From: Pseudomonas fluorescens
GTDB lineage: Bacteria; Pseudomonadota; Gammaproteobacteria; Pseudomonadales; Pseudomonadaceae
Length of the DNA: 44,788 nt
Direction: 5' to 3'
Assembly (NCBI RefSeq): GCF_018614775.1
Contig: NZ_JAGGOF010000020.1
Location: forward strand, 1 to 44,788
Each line of letters begins with the position of its first letter. Positions within the stretch are counted from its first letter, which is position 1. Shown here in pieces: positions 15,681-23,671 of this stretch. The notes below the pieces were generated by a model, which ran no database searches, was not told the DNA's origin, and saw only the letters and a list, made by a program, of their open reading frames with translations. The translations under genes and the position numbers were made by a program.

Positions 15681-17264
15681 TTAGTGATGCTCCCGCGTCG
15701 CGCGGAATTTCACGTCCGGCCAGCGCTCTTCCATCAGCGCCAGGTTGACCCGGGTCGGCGCCAGGTAGGTCAGGTGGCCGCCGCCGTCCAGGGCGAGGTT
15801 TTCCACGGCCTTGTTGGAGAACTCTTCGAGCTTCTTCTTATCACTGCACTCGATCCAGCGGGCGGAATAGACGGTGATCGGTTCGTAGGAGCACTCGACC
15901 TTGTATTCCTCCTTCAAACGGCTGGCGACGACGTCGAACTGCAGCACACCGACCGCGCCGAGGATGATGTCGTTGCTGCGCTCCGGGAAGAACACCTGGG
16001 TGGCGCCCTCTTCGGCCAGTTGCTGCAAGCCCTGGCGCAGTTGCTTGGACTTGAGCGGGTCTTTCAGGCGCACGCGGCGGAACAGTTCCGGGGCGAAGTG
16101 CGGAATGCCGGTGAAGCCCAGGGCTTCGCCTTCGGTGAAGGTGTCGCCGATCTGGATGGTGCCGTGGTTGTGCAGGCCGATGATATCGCCGGCGAAGGCT
16201 TCTTCCAGTTGCTCACGTTCCGAGGAGAAGAAGGTCAAGGCGTCGCCGATGCGCACGTCCTTGCCGGTGCGCACGTGGCGCATCTTCATGCCTTTTTCGT
16301 ATTTGCCGGAGCAGATGCGCATGAACGCGATGCGGTCGCGGTGCTTGGGGTCCATGTTTGCCTGGATCTTGAACACGAAGCCGGCGAACTTCTCTTCCAC
16401 CGGCTCGACGGTGCGTTCGTTGGCGACTCGCGGCAGCGGGCGCGGGGCCCAATCGACCACGGCATCGAGCACATGGTCGACACCGAAGTTGCCCAGGGCG
16501 GTCCCGAAGAACACCGGGGTCAACTGGCCGTCGAGGAACTCCTGCTGGTTGAACTCATGGCAGGCGCCCTGCACCAGTTCCAGTTGTTCGACGAAGCGGT
16601 CGTACTCGTCGCCCAGGTGCGCGCGGGCTTCGTCCGAATCGAGCTTTTCGATGATCTTGGTTTCGGTGCGCTCATGCCCGTGGCCGGCGGTGTAGACGAT
16701 GATGTAGTCGTCCGCCAGGTGGTACACGCCCTTGAAGTCGCGGTAGCAGCCAATCGGCCAGGTGATCGGCGCGGCCTTGATCTTCAGGACCGCTTCGATC
16801 TCGTCGAGCAGTTCGATCGGGTCGCGGATGTCACGGTCGAGTTTGTTGATGAAGCTGACAATCGGCGTATCCCGCAGACGGCAGACGTCCATCAGCGCGA
16901 TGGTCCGTGGCTCGACGCCCTTGCCGCCGTCGAGGACCATCAGCGCCGAGTCCACCGCGGTCAGGGTGCGGTAGGTGTCTTCGGAGAAATCTTCGTGGCC
17001 CGGGGTGTCGAGCAGATTGATCATGTGATCACGATACGGGAATTGCATGACCGACGTGGTAATGGAAATACCCCGTTGTTTTTCCATTTCCATCCAGTCG
17101 GAGGTGGCATGGCGGTCGGACTTGCGTGACTTCACCGTGCCGGCGACCGCAATCGCCTTGCCCATCAGCAACAGCTTTTCAGTGATGGTGGTCTTACCGG
17201 CATCGGGGTGGGAAATAATGGCGAAAGTGCGGCGTTTCGCGACTTCGGCGGCCTGTTTGGTCAT
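15681..17264 (-). CDS. prfC: peptide chain release factor 3
   Basis: A 527-aa translational GTPase of the RF3 type, which removes RF1/RF2 from the ribosome after termination. The G1 motif SHPDAGKTT is at residues 18-26, the switch I region reads [13 protein letters not shown]3 is DTPGHEDF and G4 NKLD. The C-terminal part has the RF3 continuation ([16 protein letters not shown]). Full length and uninterrupted. The start at 17264 follows the conserved [17 protein letters not shown]-terminus. It has its own promoter (17303-17308) and terminator, and stands apart from its neighbours. Confidence 0.97.
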   Translation of the reverse strand: MTKQAAEVAKRRTFAIISHPDAGKTTITEKLLLMGKAIAVAGTVKSRKSDRHATSDWMEMEKQRGISITTSVMQFPYRDHMINLLDTPGHEDFSEDTYRTLTAVDSALMVLDGGKGVEPRTIALMDVCRLRDTPIVSFINKLDRDIRDPIELLDEIEAVLKIKAAPITWPIGCYRDFKGVYHLADDYIIVYTAGHGHERTETKIIEKLDSDEARAHLGDEYDRFVEQLELVQGACHEFNQQEFLDGQLTPVFFGTALGNFGVDHVLDAVVDWAPRPLPRVANERTVEPVEEKFAGFVFKIQANMDPKHRDRIAFMRICSGKYEKGMKMRHVRTGKDVRIGDALTFFSSEREQLEEAFAGDIIGLHNHGTIQIGDTFTEGEALGFTGIPHFAPELFRRVRLKDPLKSKQLRQGLQQLAEEGATQVFFPERSNDIILGAVGVLQFDVVASRLKEEYKVECSYEPITVYSARWIECSDKKKLEEFSNKAVENLALDGGGHLTYLAPTRVNLALMEERWPDVKFRATREHH

Positions 17265-17595
17265 GGGAAATCGCCTGGCAGGTGATTCAAAAAAGGGCGG
17301 CGATTATAGCTCAAGTTGTGCCAGGAACCGAACCGTTGAGCACATCCGGGGTGGCCTGATCTTCCCCGACCGGGGAACCTTTTGCCGCACGCAGACGTCC
17401 ACCCCCCTGCTGCGGCTATGCGTCAGGGCCTGAAAAATCAGCAAGTTAGCCTGACGAGGCTGCGCTCATGGCTCCCATTAGCTGCCGCTGGCCGACATCG
17501 AAAAGAGCTGCTTCTCGCGAACGTTTTCCCGGCATCCAATGAAGGTTCGCCGCCCGGGCAAGCGTGCGCCGACTGAAAGACAAAGGAGTCCGCCT
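17265..17595. other. divergent region between prfC and the osmoprotectant operon
   Basis: A 331-base region between divergent genes. The prfC -10 lies at its left end, and the ribosome-binding site AAAGGAG (17582-17588) of the transporter operon at its right end. An in-frame ATG at 17539 upstream of the chosen GTG start has no ribosome-binding site. I found no clear promoter for the plus-strand operon and no further gene. Confidence 0.5.
17303..17308 (-). promoter_or_regulatory. -10 element of the prfC promoter
   Basis: A perfect TATAAT on the minus strand, 39 bases upstream of the prfC start codon. The -35 region about 17 bases upstream (TCGGTT on the minus strand) is weak. Confidence 0.55.
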
Positions 17596-18312
17596 GTGGC
17601 TATCCGCTATGGCAAAGGGCTGATGGGAGGTGCGGTCGTCGTCGCCCTCCTGGCCCTGCTGGTCCACTGGATCGGTATCGATACCATCGAGCATTACCGC
17701 GACGATCTGCTGTTCTACCTGCAAGCCCACCTGATGCTGGTGCTGGCTTCGATGCTGGCGGCCCTGATCGTCGGCATCCCGGCCGGTATCGCCCTGAGCC
17801 GCCCCGGCATGGTCGGGCGCGCCGAACGCTTCATGCAAGTGTTCAACATCGGCAACACCGTGCCGCCCCTGGCCGTGCTGGCCATCGCCCTGGGCGTGCT
17901 GGGCATCGGCGGCGGGCCGGCGATCTTCGCCTTGTTCCTCGCCTCGCTGCTGCCCATCGTGCGCAACACCTATGAAGGGCTGAAGAATGTCCAGGGTTCT
18001 CTCAAGGAAGCCGCCGTCGGCATCGGCATGACCCCGCGCCAGGTGCTGTTCAAAGTCGAGTTGCCCAACGCCGTGCCCATCATCATCGGTGGCGTACGCG
18101 TGGCCCTGGCGATCAACGTCGGCACCGCCCCACTGGCGTTCCTGATCGGAGCCAACAGCCTGGGCAGCCTGATTTTCCCCGGCATTGCCTTGAACAACCA
18201 GCCGCAACTGTTGCTCGGCGCGGCCTGCACCGCGCTGCTGGCGTTGCTGCTCGACGGCCTGGTGACACTGGCCAGCCGCCTCTGGCTGGAACGCGGTCTG
18301 CGACCGTCATGA
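17596..18312 (+). CDS. osmoprotectant ABC transporter permease (first)
   Basis: A 238-aa inner-membrane permease of the OpuC/OsmU (YehW/YehY) type. The GTG at 17596 is preferred: AAAGGAG lies 7 bases upstream and the protein then starts just before the first hydrophobic helix. Hydrophobic segments occur around residues 8-25, 38-60, 70-110, 150-175 and 205-230. The coupling loop EAAVGIGMTPRQVLFKVELPNA is a textbook EAA motif for this subfamily. It is the first gene of a permease / binding protein / permease / ATPase operon for glycine betaine-like compounds. Confidence 0.85.
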   Translation: MAIRYGKGLMGGAVVVALLALLVHWIGIDTIEHYRDDLLFYLQAHLMLVLASMLAALIVGIPAGIALSRPGMVGRAERFMQVFNIGNTVPPLAVLAIALGVLGIGGGPAIFALFLASLLPIVRNTYEGLKNVQGSLKEAAVGIGMTPRQVLFKVELPNAVPIIIGGVRVALAINVGTAPLAFLIGANSLGSLIFPGIALNNQPQLLLGAACTALLALLLDGLVTLASRLWLERGLRPS

Positions 18313-18337
18313 AGCGGGCTGGATAAAGGAAATCGTT

Positions 18338-19231
18338 ATGAAGAAGTTGAGCTTGATACTGGGCTGCGTCCTGCTGGTCGCCGGGTTCGCCCAAGCGGCG
18401 GAAAAACCGCTGATCCGCCTCGGCGCCCGGGTATTCACCGAGCAGACACTGCTGGCGGAAATCACCGCGCAATACCTGCGCAGCAAGGGTTACGACGCGC
18501 AGATCACCGGCGGCCTGGGCAGCAACCTGGCCCGCAGCGCCCATGAAACCGGGCAGTTGGATCTGCTCTGGGAATACACCGGCGTGTCGCTGGTGGCCTA
18601 TAACCACGTCACGGAGAAACTCGACAGCGCGCAGTCCTACGCCCGAGTGAAAGCACTCGACGCGAAAAAAGGCCTGGTCTGGCTGGCGCCGTCGAAGTTC
18701 AGCAACACCTATGCCCTGGCGCTGCCAGAGAAAGTCGCGCGCGAGTACCCGCAGATCAACAACATCAGCCAGTTGAACACCGTGTTGCAGGCTGAGGCCA
18801 AGGACAACCACCTGGTGGCCCTCGACACCGAGTTCGCCAACCGCTCCGACGGCCTGGCCGGCATGGTCAAGCAGTACGGCATGAACCTGACCCGCCAGAA
18901 CATCCGGCAGATGGATGCCGGGCTGGTCTACACCGCCCTGCGCAACGGCCAGGTGTTCGCCGGCCTGGTGTACACCACCGACGGCCGGCTGAACGCGTTC
19001 AAGCTGAAGTTGCTGGAAGACGACAAGCATTACTTCCCCGACTACACCGCCGCGCCGGTGGTGCGCCAGGCGTTTCTCGATGCGCATCCGCAACTGGCCG
19101 AACAACTCAAGCCCCTGGCCGCGCTGTTCGACGACGCAACCATGCGCCAACTCAACGCCCGGGTCGATGTCGACCACGAAAGCCCTTCCACCGTGGCCGC
19201 CGATTTCCTGCGCCAACACCCCATCCACTGA
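18338..19231 (+). CDS. osmoprotectant ABC transporter substrate-binding protein (OsmX/OpuCC type)
   Basis: A 297-aa periplasmic binding protein of the OpuAC/QAT family. Signal peptide 1-20 (MKKLSLILGCVLLVAGFAQA) without a lipobox cysteine, so it is a free periplasmic protein as in Gram-negative OsmX/YehZ. The mature part starts IRLGARVFTEQTLLAEI, followed by GGLGSNLARSAHETGQLDLLWEYTG, which forms the ligand site in the family. It lies between the two permease genes, 25 bases after the first and 12 bases before the second. The expected ligand is a quaternary ammonium osmoprotectant such as glycine betaine; the exact ligand is not readable from sequence. Confidence 0.88.
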   Translation: MKKLSLILGCVLLVAGFAQAAEKPLIRLGARVFTEQTLLAEITAQYLRSKGYDAQITGGLGSNLARSAHETGQLDLLWEYTGVSLVAYNHVTEKLDSAQSYARVKALDAKKGLVWLAPSKFSNTYALALPEKVAREYPQINNISQLNTVLQAEAKDNHLVALDTEFANRSDGLAGMVKQYGMNLTRQNIRQMDAGLVYTALRNGQVFAGLVYTTDGRLNAFKLKLLEDDKHYFPDYTAAPVVRQAFLDAHPQLAEQLKPLAALFDDATMRQLNARVDVDHESPSTVAADFLRQHPIH

Positions 19232-19243
19232 GGAGGAAAAGCC

Positions 19244-19897
19244 ATGGAATTGTTGAACGCCTTTTCCCATCTCGACTGGCAGCAAGTGATGCACCTGACC
19301 TGGCAGCACGTCACGCTGGTCGGCATCGCCGTCACCCTGGCGATTCTCGTCGGCGTGCCGCTGGGTATTTTCATGACGCGCTTTCCAGCGCTCGCCGGGC
19401 CGTTGCAGGCCAGCGCGACGGTGTTGCTGACGATCCCGTCGATTGCCCTGTTCGGCCTGTTGTTGCCGTTCTATTCGAAATTCGGCCAGGGCCTGGGGCC
19501 GATGCCGGCGATCACTGCCGTGTTCCTGTATTCCCTGTTGCCGATCATACGCAACACCTACCTGGCCCTCACCGGCGTCGAACCCGGCATCCGTGAAGCG
19601 GCCCGCGGCATCGGCATGACCTTCGGCCAGCGCCTGCGCATGGTCGAACTGCCCATCGCCGTGCCGGTGATCCTGGCCGGCGTGCGCACCGCCGTGGTCA
19701 TGAACATCGGTGTCATGACCATCGCCGCCACCATCGGCGCCGGCGGTCTTGGCGTGCTCATCCTCGCTTCCATCAGCCGCAGCGACATGTCGATGCTGAT
19801 CGTCGGCGCCGTGCTGGTCAGCCTCCTGGCCATCTTCGCCGACCTGCTTCTGCAATGGCTGCAACGCTCGCTGACTCCAAAAGGACTTCTCAAATGA
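19244..19897 (+). CDS. osmoprotectant ABC transporter permease (second)
   Basis: A 217-aa permease, shorter partner of the one at 17596. A strong GAGGAGG-like site precedes the ATG. About five hydrophobic helices are visible, and the EAA-type coupling loop reads EAARGIGMTFGQRLRMVELPIA. The C-terminus (LLQWLQRSLTPKGLLK) ends in an ATGA overlap with the start of the ATPase gene, so the two are translationally coupled. Confidence 0.88.
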   Translation: MELLNAFSHLDWQQVMHLTWQHVTLVGIAVTLAILVGVPLGIFMTRFPALAGPLQASATVLLTIPSIALFGLLLPFYSKFGQGLGPMPAITAVFLYSLLPIIRNTYLALTGVEPGIREAARGIGMTFGQRLRMVELPIAVPVILAGVRTAVVMNIGVMTIAATIGAGGLGVLILASISRSDMSMLIVGAVLVSLLAIFADLLLQWLQRSLTPKGLLK

Positions 19898-21051
19898 TCG
19901 AACTTCAAAACCTCAGCAAAACCTTCAAGAGCAACGGCAAGGATGTAAAGGCCGTGGACTCGGTGAACCTGACCGTCAACGAAGGCGAGATCTGCGTGTT
20001 CCTCGGGCCGTCGGGCTGTGGCAAGAGCACCACGCTGAAGATGATCAACCGGCTGATCAAACCGACCTCGGGCAAGATCCTGATCAACGGCGAAGACACC
20101 ACCGACCTCGACGAAGTGACCTTGCGCCGCAACATCGGCTACGTGATCCAGCAGATCGGTCTGTTCCCCAACATGACGATCGAGGAAAACATCGTCGTGG
20201 TGCCCAAGCTGCTCGGCTGGGACAAGCAGAAATGCCACGACCGCGCCCGCGAGCTGATGAGCATGATCAAGCTCGAACCCAAGCAGTACCTGCATCGCTA
20301 CCCGCGGGAACTGTCGGGCGGCCAGCAGCAGCGGATCGGCGTGATCCGCGCGTTGGCGGCCGATGCGCCGCTGTTGCTGATGGACGAACCGTTCGGCGCA
20401 GTCGATCCGATCAACCGCGAGATGATCCAGAACGAGTTCTTCGAGATGCAACGGGCCCTGAACAAGACCGTGATCATGGTCAGCCACGACATCGACGAAG
20501 CCATCAAGCTGGGCGACAAGATTGCGATCTTCCGCGCCGGCAAGCTGGTCCAGTGCGATCACCCGGACACGCTGCTGGCGCACCCGGCCGATGAGTTCGT
20601 CAGCAACTTCGTCGGCCAGGACAGCACGCTCAAGCGGCTGTTGCTGGTCAAGGCCGAGGACGCGGCGGACAACGCGCCTTCGGTCAGCCCGCAAACACCG
20701 GTGGTCGAGGCGCTGGAGCTGATGGACGAACATGACCGTCGCTATGTGGTAGTCACCTGTGCCGAGAATAAGGCGCTGGGCTACGTCCGCCGTCGTGACC
20801 TGCTCCGCCAGACCGGCGTCTGCGCCCAGTTCTTGCGCGAGTTCAACGCCACGGCGGCCTATGACGAGCACTTGCGGATCCTGCTGTCGCGCATGTACGA
20901 GTTCAACCGCTCGTGGCTGCCGGTGATGGATGCCGAACGGGTGTTCCTCGGCGAGGTGACCCAGGAGTCGATCGCCGAATACCTGAGCTCCGGCAAGTCC
21001 CGTGGGGGCAAGACCAGCATCGTTTCGCCGGCCGAGACAGCGCAGGCCTGA
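19894..21051 (+). CDS. osmoprotectant ABC transporter ATP-binding protein with CBS domains (OsmV/OpuCA type)
   Basis: A 385-aa ATPase. Walker A GPSGCGKST is at residues 38-46, the signature LSGGQQQR at 140-147, Walker B LLLMDEP at 160-166 and the switch His198 in VSHD. Residues about 255-370 form a CBS-domain pair (SPQTPVVEALELMDEHDRRY...; later EFNRSWLPVMD...), which in OpuA/OpuC transporters senses ionic strength or nucleotides and gates transport. The ATG at 19894 overlaps the permease stop and has AAAAGGA upstream; an in-frame ATG at 19855 lies within the permease gene and is rejected. Confidence 0.9.
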   Translation: MIELQNLSKTFKSNGKDVKAVDSVNLTVNEGEICVFLGPSGCGKSTTLKMINRLIKPTSGKILINGEDTTDLDEVTLRRNIGYVIQQIGLFPNMTIEENIVVVPKLLGWDKQKCHDRARELMSMIKLEPKQYLHRYPRELSGGQQQRIGVIRALAADAPLLLMDEPFGAVDPINREMIQNEFFEMQRALNKTVIMVSHDIDEAIKLGDKIAIFRAGKLVQCDHPDTLLAHPADEFVSNFVGQDSTLKRLLLVKAEDAADNAPSVSPQTPVVEALELMDEHDRRYVVVTCAENKALGYVRRRDLLRQTGVCAQFLREFNATAAYDEHLRILLSRMYEFNRSWLPVMDAERVFLGEVTQESIAEYLSSGKSRGGKTSIVSPAETAQA

Positions 21052-21290
21052 GCGCCCCACAAACCCTGCCTGATGGTTCCCACGCTCCGCGTGGGAACCC
21101 CTCAACGGACGCTCCGCGTTCGGCTTTGGGGACGCAGAGCGTCCCGGGCTGCGTGCCCACGCAGAGCGTGGGAACGATCAGCAAACACCCCGATTATTCA
21201 TCCAGCGGGAACATCACTCTGTCACACAGGTCGGTTACATCAGGAGCTGTCGCGGACCGCACGACGGATGTGTGCAAAAACGCGACATTT
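21052..21290. other. intergenic region after the osmoprotectant operon, with a REP cluster
   Basis: Most of this stretch is the repeat at 21074-21178. The rest shows no gene. No separate terminator for the transporter operon is seen unless the first perfect hairpin of the repeat (21075-21099) serves as one. Confidence 0.5.
21074..21178. repeat. REP cluster, GTTCCCACGCTCCGCGTGGGAAC family
   Basis: It begins with the perfect hairpin GTTCCCACGC-TCC-GCGTGGGAAC and ends with CCCACGCAGAGCGTGGGAAC. Between them GGACGCTCCGCGT and ACGCAGAGCGTCC form further stems. The same family occurs at 30157-30265. Confidence 0.85.
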
Positions 21291-21294
21291 TTAG

Positions 21295-21323
21295 TTGATC
21301 TCAGGCCCCTCACGCCCTACAGT
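21295..21323 (+). promoter_or_regulatory. speC: candidate sigma-70 promoter for the speC leader
   Basis: TTGATC (21295-21300) and TACAGT (21318-21323) are separated by 17 bases, each matching four of six consensus positions. Transcription would start near 21330, giving a leader of about 210 bases before speC. This is a pattern match only. Confidence 0.4.
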
Positions 21324-21338
21324 TCGCGCCGAACGTCC

Positions 21339-21527
21339 ATGCTGGAAACGATCCATCCGGCTCAAGTACTGACGACGAGACAGCAAGGCCAAGGGCACCA
21401 CACAACCCATGGCCTTTTTGCTTTCGGCGACATGCCTTGGGAAGTAGGCGAACCAAAGTGGGGATACGGAGGACGTTCACGGGGGCAGCTTGCCCTCAAA
21501 CCCATTGATCCTGATGTTTGCCAGTAG
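21339..21527 (+). other. possible 62-codon leader reading frame upstream of speC
   Basis: From an ATG at 21339 a frame of 62 codons (MLETIHPAQVLTTRQQGQGH...) runs to a TAG at 21525-21527 that overlaps the speC ribosome-binding site AGGAG (21526-21530). The frame spans the terminator-like hairpin at 21385-21419 and contains a histidine/threonine cluster (GHHTTHG) exactly in the hairpin loop and stem. The start has no good ribosome-binding site and the frame is also open upstream, so coding status is doubtful; its geometry is what one expects of a translation-coupled leader. Confidence 0.3.
21385..21419 (+). promoter_or_regulatory. attenuator-like hairpin in the speC leader
   Basis: AAGGCCA (21385-21391) pairs with TGGCCTT (21410-21416) across an 18-base loop, followed by further T (the arm plus run reads CCTTTTTGC). 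It lies inside the presumed transcript about 120 bases before the speC start, so it looks like a terminator placed in a leader, that is, a candidate attenuator. Confidence 0.45.
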
Positions 21528-21538
21528 GAGTCCCAAGT

Positions 21539-22702
21539 ATGTCGATCCAGGTCGAAGATTATTTCGCGCGCGAAACCTTCCAGAAAATGAAAGCGTTCGC
21601 CGACAAGCAGGAAACCCCGTTCGTGGTGATCGACACCGCGATGATCTCCAAGGCCTATGACGACCTGCGCGCCGGTTTCGACTTCGCCAAGGTCTACTAC
21701 GCCGTCAAGGCCAACCCGGCGGTGGAAATCATCGACCTGCTCAAGGAAAAGGGCTCGAACTTCGACATCGCCTCGATCTATGAGCTGGATAAGGTCATGA
21801 GCCGTGGCGTGGGCCCGGACCAGATCAGCTACGGCAACACCATCAAGAAATCCCGGGACATCCGTTACTTCTACGAGAAAGGCGTGCGCCTGTACGCCAC
21901 CGACTCCGAAGCCGACCTGCGCAACATCGCCAAGGCCGCACCGGGTTCGAAAGTCTATGTACGTATTCTTACCGAAGGTTCGACCACGGCCGACTGGCCG
22001 CTGTCGCGCAAGTTCGGCTGCCAGACCGACATGGCCATGGACCTGCTGATCCTGGCCCGCGACCTGGGCCTGGTGCCGTACGGCATTTCGTTCCACGTTG
22101 GTTCGCAGCAGCGCGACATCAGCGTCTGGGACGCCGCCATCGCCAAGGTCAAGGTGATCTTCGAACGCCTGAAGGAAGAAGACGGCATTGTCTTGAAGCT
22201 GATCAACATGGGCGGCGGCTTCCCGGCCAACTACATCACCCGCACCAACAGCCTGGAAACCTACGCCGAAGAAATCATCCGCTTCCTCAAGGAAGACTTC
22301 AGCGATGACCTGCCGGAAATCATCCTGGAACCGGGCCGCTCGTTGATTGCCAACGCCGGCATCCTGGTCAGCGAAGTGGTGCTGGTGGCACGTAAATCCC
22401 GTACCGCCGTCGAGCGCTGGGTGTACACCGACGTGGGCAAGTTCTCCGGCCTGATCGAAACCATGGACGAAGCCATCAAGTTTCCGATCTGGACCGAGAA
22501 GAAAGGCGAGATGGAAGAAGTGGTCATCGCCGGCCCGACGTGCGACAGCGCCGACATCATGTATGAAAACTACAAGTACGGCCTGCCCCTGAACCTGGCC
22601 ATCGGTGACCGTCTGTACTGGCTGTCGACCGGTGCCTACACCACCAGCTACAGCGCCGTGGAATTCAACGGCTTCCCGCCATTGAAATCGTTCTACGTGT
22701 AA
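21539..22702 (+). CDS. speC: ornithine decarboxylase, alanine-racemase fold (group IV)
   Basis: A 387-aa PLP enzyme that converts ornithine to putrescine, the entry step of polyamine synthesis. It has the eukaryotic-like (fold III) architecture and the same length that I recall for P. aeruginosa SpeC. The PLP lysine is Lys57 in YYAVKANP. Other landmarks are the HVGSQ stretch, GGGFP, EPGRS (phosphate binding) and the catalytic Cys335 in GPTCDSAD, which comes from the partner subunit in the dimer. The ATG at 21539 has AGGAG 8 bases upstream; an in-frame ATG at 21518 precedes that site and is rejected. A bidirectional terminator follows. In P. aeruginosa speC also lies near piuC and the sel1 gene. 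Confidence 0.93.
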   Translation: MSIQVEDYFARETFQKMKAFADKQETPFVVIDTAMISKAYDDLRAGFDFAKVYYAVKANPAVEIIDLLKEKGSNFDIASIYELDKVMSRGVGPDQISYGNTIKKSRDIRYFYEKGVRLYATDSEADLRNIAKAAPGSKVYVRILTEGSTTADWPLSRKFGCQTDMAMDLLILARDLGLVPYGISFHVGSQQRDISVWDAAIAKVKVIFERLKEEDGIVLKLINMGGGFPANYITRTNSLETYAEEIIRFLKEDFSDDLPEIILEPGRSLIANAGILVSEVVLVARKSRTAVERWVYTDVGKFSGLIETMDEAIKFPIWTEKKGEMEEVVIAGPTCDSADIMYENYKYGLPLNLAIGDRLYWLSTGAYTTSYSAVEFNGFPPLKSFYV

Positions 22703-22721
22703 ATCGCTGCCCGCTTGACCG

Positions 22722-22752
22722 AAAGCCCGTGACGGATGTCACGGGCTTTTTT
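22722..22752. terminator. terminator after speC, usable from both strands
   Basis: AAAGCCCGTGAC and GTCACGGGCTTTTTT form a perfect stem with a T run on the plus strand and an A run on the other side. It separates speC from the convergent Xax-like unit. Confidence 0.85.
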
Positions 22753-23651
22753 CATGGTTCCAACCGCAACGATGTCGAGCCCAACGCATGGGCCATTTCA
22801 TTCAATTGCGCCAATGGATAGGCCAACTGTGAGAACGAGGTTCTTGCCCGTCGCAGACGCTGGTGTCGATCATTGGTTTGCAGCTCACGCTTGACCTGCG
22901 TCAGGAAATACCCCATGCGATGGCACAGGTCGGCAATGTTATTACCGGCCGACGTTGACCTGACATAAAGCCCCCTCAACGCCTGCAGGTGCGCTCGGGC
23001 CAATGCCTTGCGTTGCGCCTCGGAGTAATGCCTTCCCGGGTCGTAGTGCATGCTCGGCAGGATGATTCGCCCCAGAACATAGTAGATCTCGATCCTGGGA
23101 TCAGGTCCGTGACAGGTACATAACCTCAACGTCAACAGCTCAATGAAGCGCGCGAAGAGGCCGTGGACGGTCTGGGAAACTGCGGCGACCCAGGTCTTGA
23201 GACGCGCAACCAGCTCCGCACATTGATCCAGCCACCGACAGAGGTTGTCGATCAATTGCATGAGGTCCCAGGTGCAATTGCTTCCCCGCCCACCGAAATT
23301 GACCGGCGTGAATCGCGAGGGGTCGACACCTCCCAGTAACGCCGGCTGCCTGGCGTCCTGAGCCACTTGTTCGAACTCCCGCACAAAGGTCGCCGTTTGC
23401 TCGGCCACCCGATGGCCCACGAAACCCAATGACGGCACGAGCCCGACAATCGCCCGCCAGCGGCCTTCATTGTCAGTGGCCGCCCGCGTCAAGGCCTGCG
23501 CATCAGGTGGGGGCAGCAGCACATGCCCCGACCTGCGAAAAACGCTGGAAAAATGCTCGATCTCAACCAAGGTGTCCGGCAGATCGCTCAAGAACCGGAT
23601 GTATTCGCTCAAGGCCGAGAAGCTCTTCTCGTCCCACAGAAAGTCGCCCAT
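22752..23651 (-). CDS. unrecognised 299-aa protein downstream of the Xax-like toxin
   Basis: A 299-aa protein (MGDFLWDEKSFSALSEYIRF...) that I do not recognise. The ATG at 23651 is preferred over a TTG two codons upstream. It begins about 20 bases after the stop of the Xax-like gene on the same strand and the pair ends in one terminator, so the two are very probably co-transcribed. No signal peptide is seen. The chain looks mainly helical and holds several cysteines (NCTW, NLC, DQC, LCTC, DLCH), which favours a cytoplasmic location. A moderately hydrophobic stretch is present near residues 165-185 (WVAAVSQTVHGLFARFIELL). Possible roles are a chaperone, a protective factor or a third toxin component; the sequence does not decide. 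Confidence 0.75.
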   Translation of the reverse strand: MGDFLWDEKSFSALSEYIRFLSDLPDTLVEIEHFSSVFRRSGHVLLPPPDAQALTRAATDNEGRWRAIVGLVPSLGFVGHRVAEQTATFVREFEQVAQDARQPALLGGVDPSRFTPVNFGGRGSNCTWDLMQLIDNLCRWLDQCAELVARLKTWVAAVSQTVHGLFARFIELLTLRLCTCHGPDPRIEIYYVLGRIILPSMHYDPGRHYSEAQRKALARAHLQALRGLYVRSTSAGNNIADLCHRMGYFLTQVKRELQTNDRHQRLRRARTSFSQLAYPLAQLNEMAHALGSTSLRLEP

Positions 23652-23671
23652 GATCAATCACCGCCGAATCA

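Noticed and set aside
18113..19864. A 583-codon minus-strand frame over the osmoprotectant genes
   Set aside because: Antisense to three recognisable transporter genes; composition is typical of GC-rich shadow frames.
21073..21294. A plus-strand frame of 73 codons after the osmoprotectant operon
   Set aside because: It is made mostly of translated REP sequence and has no ribosome-binding site.
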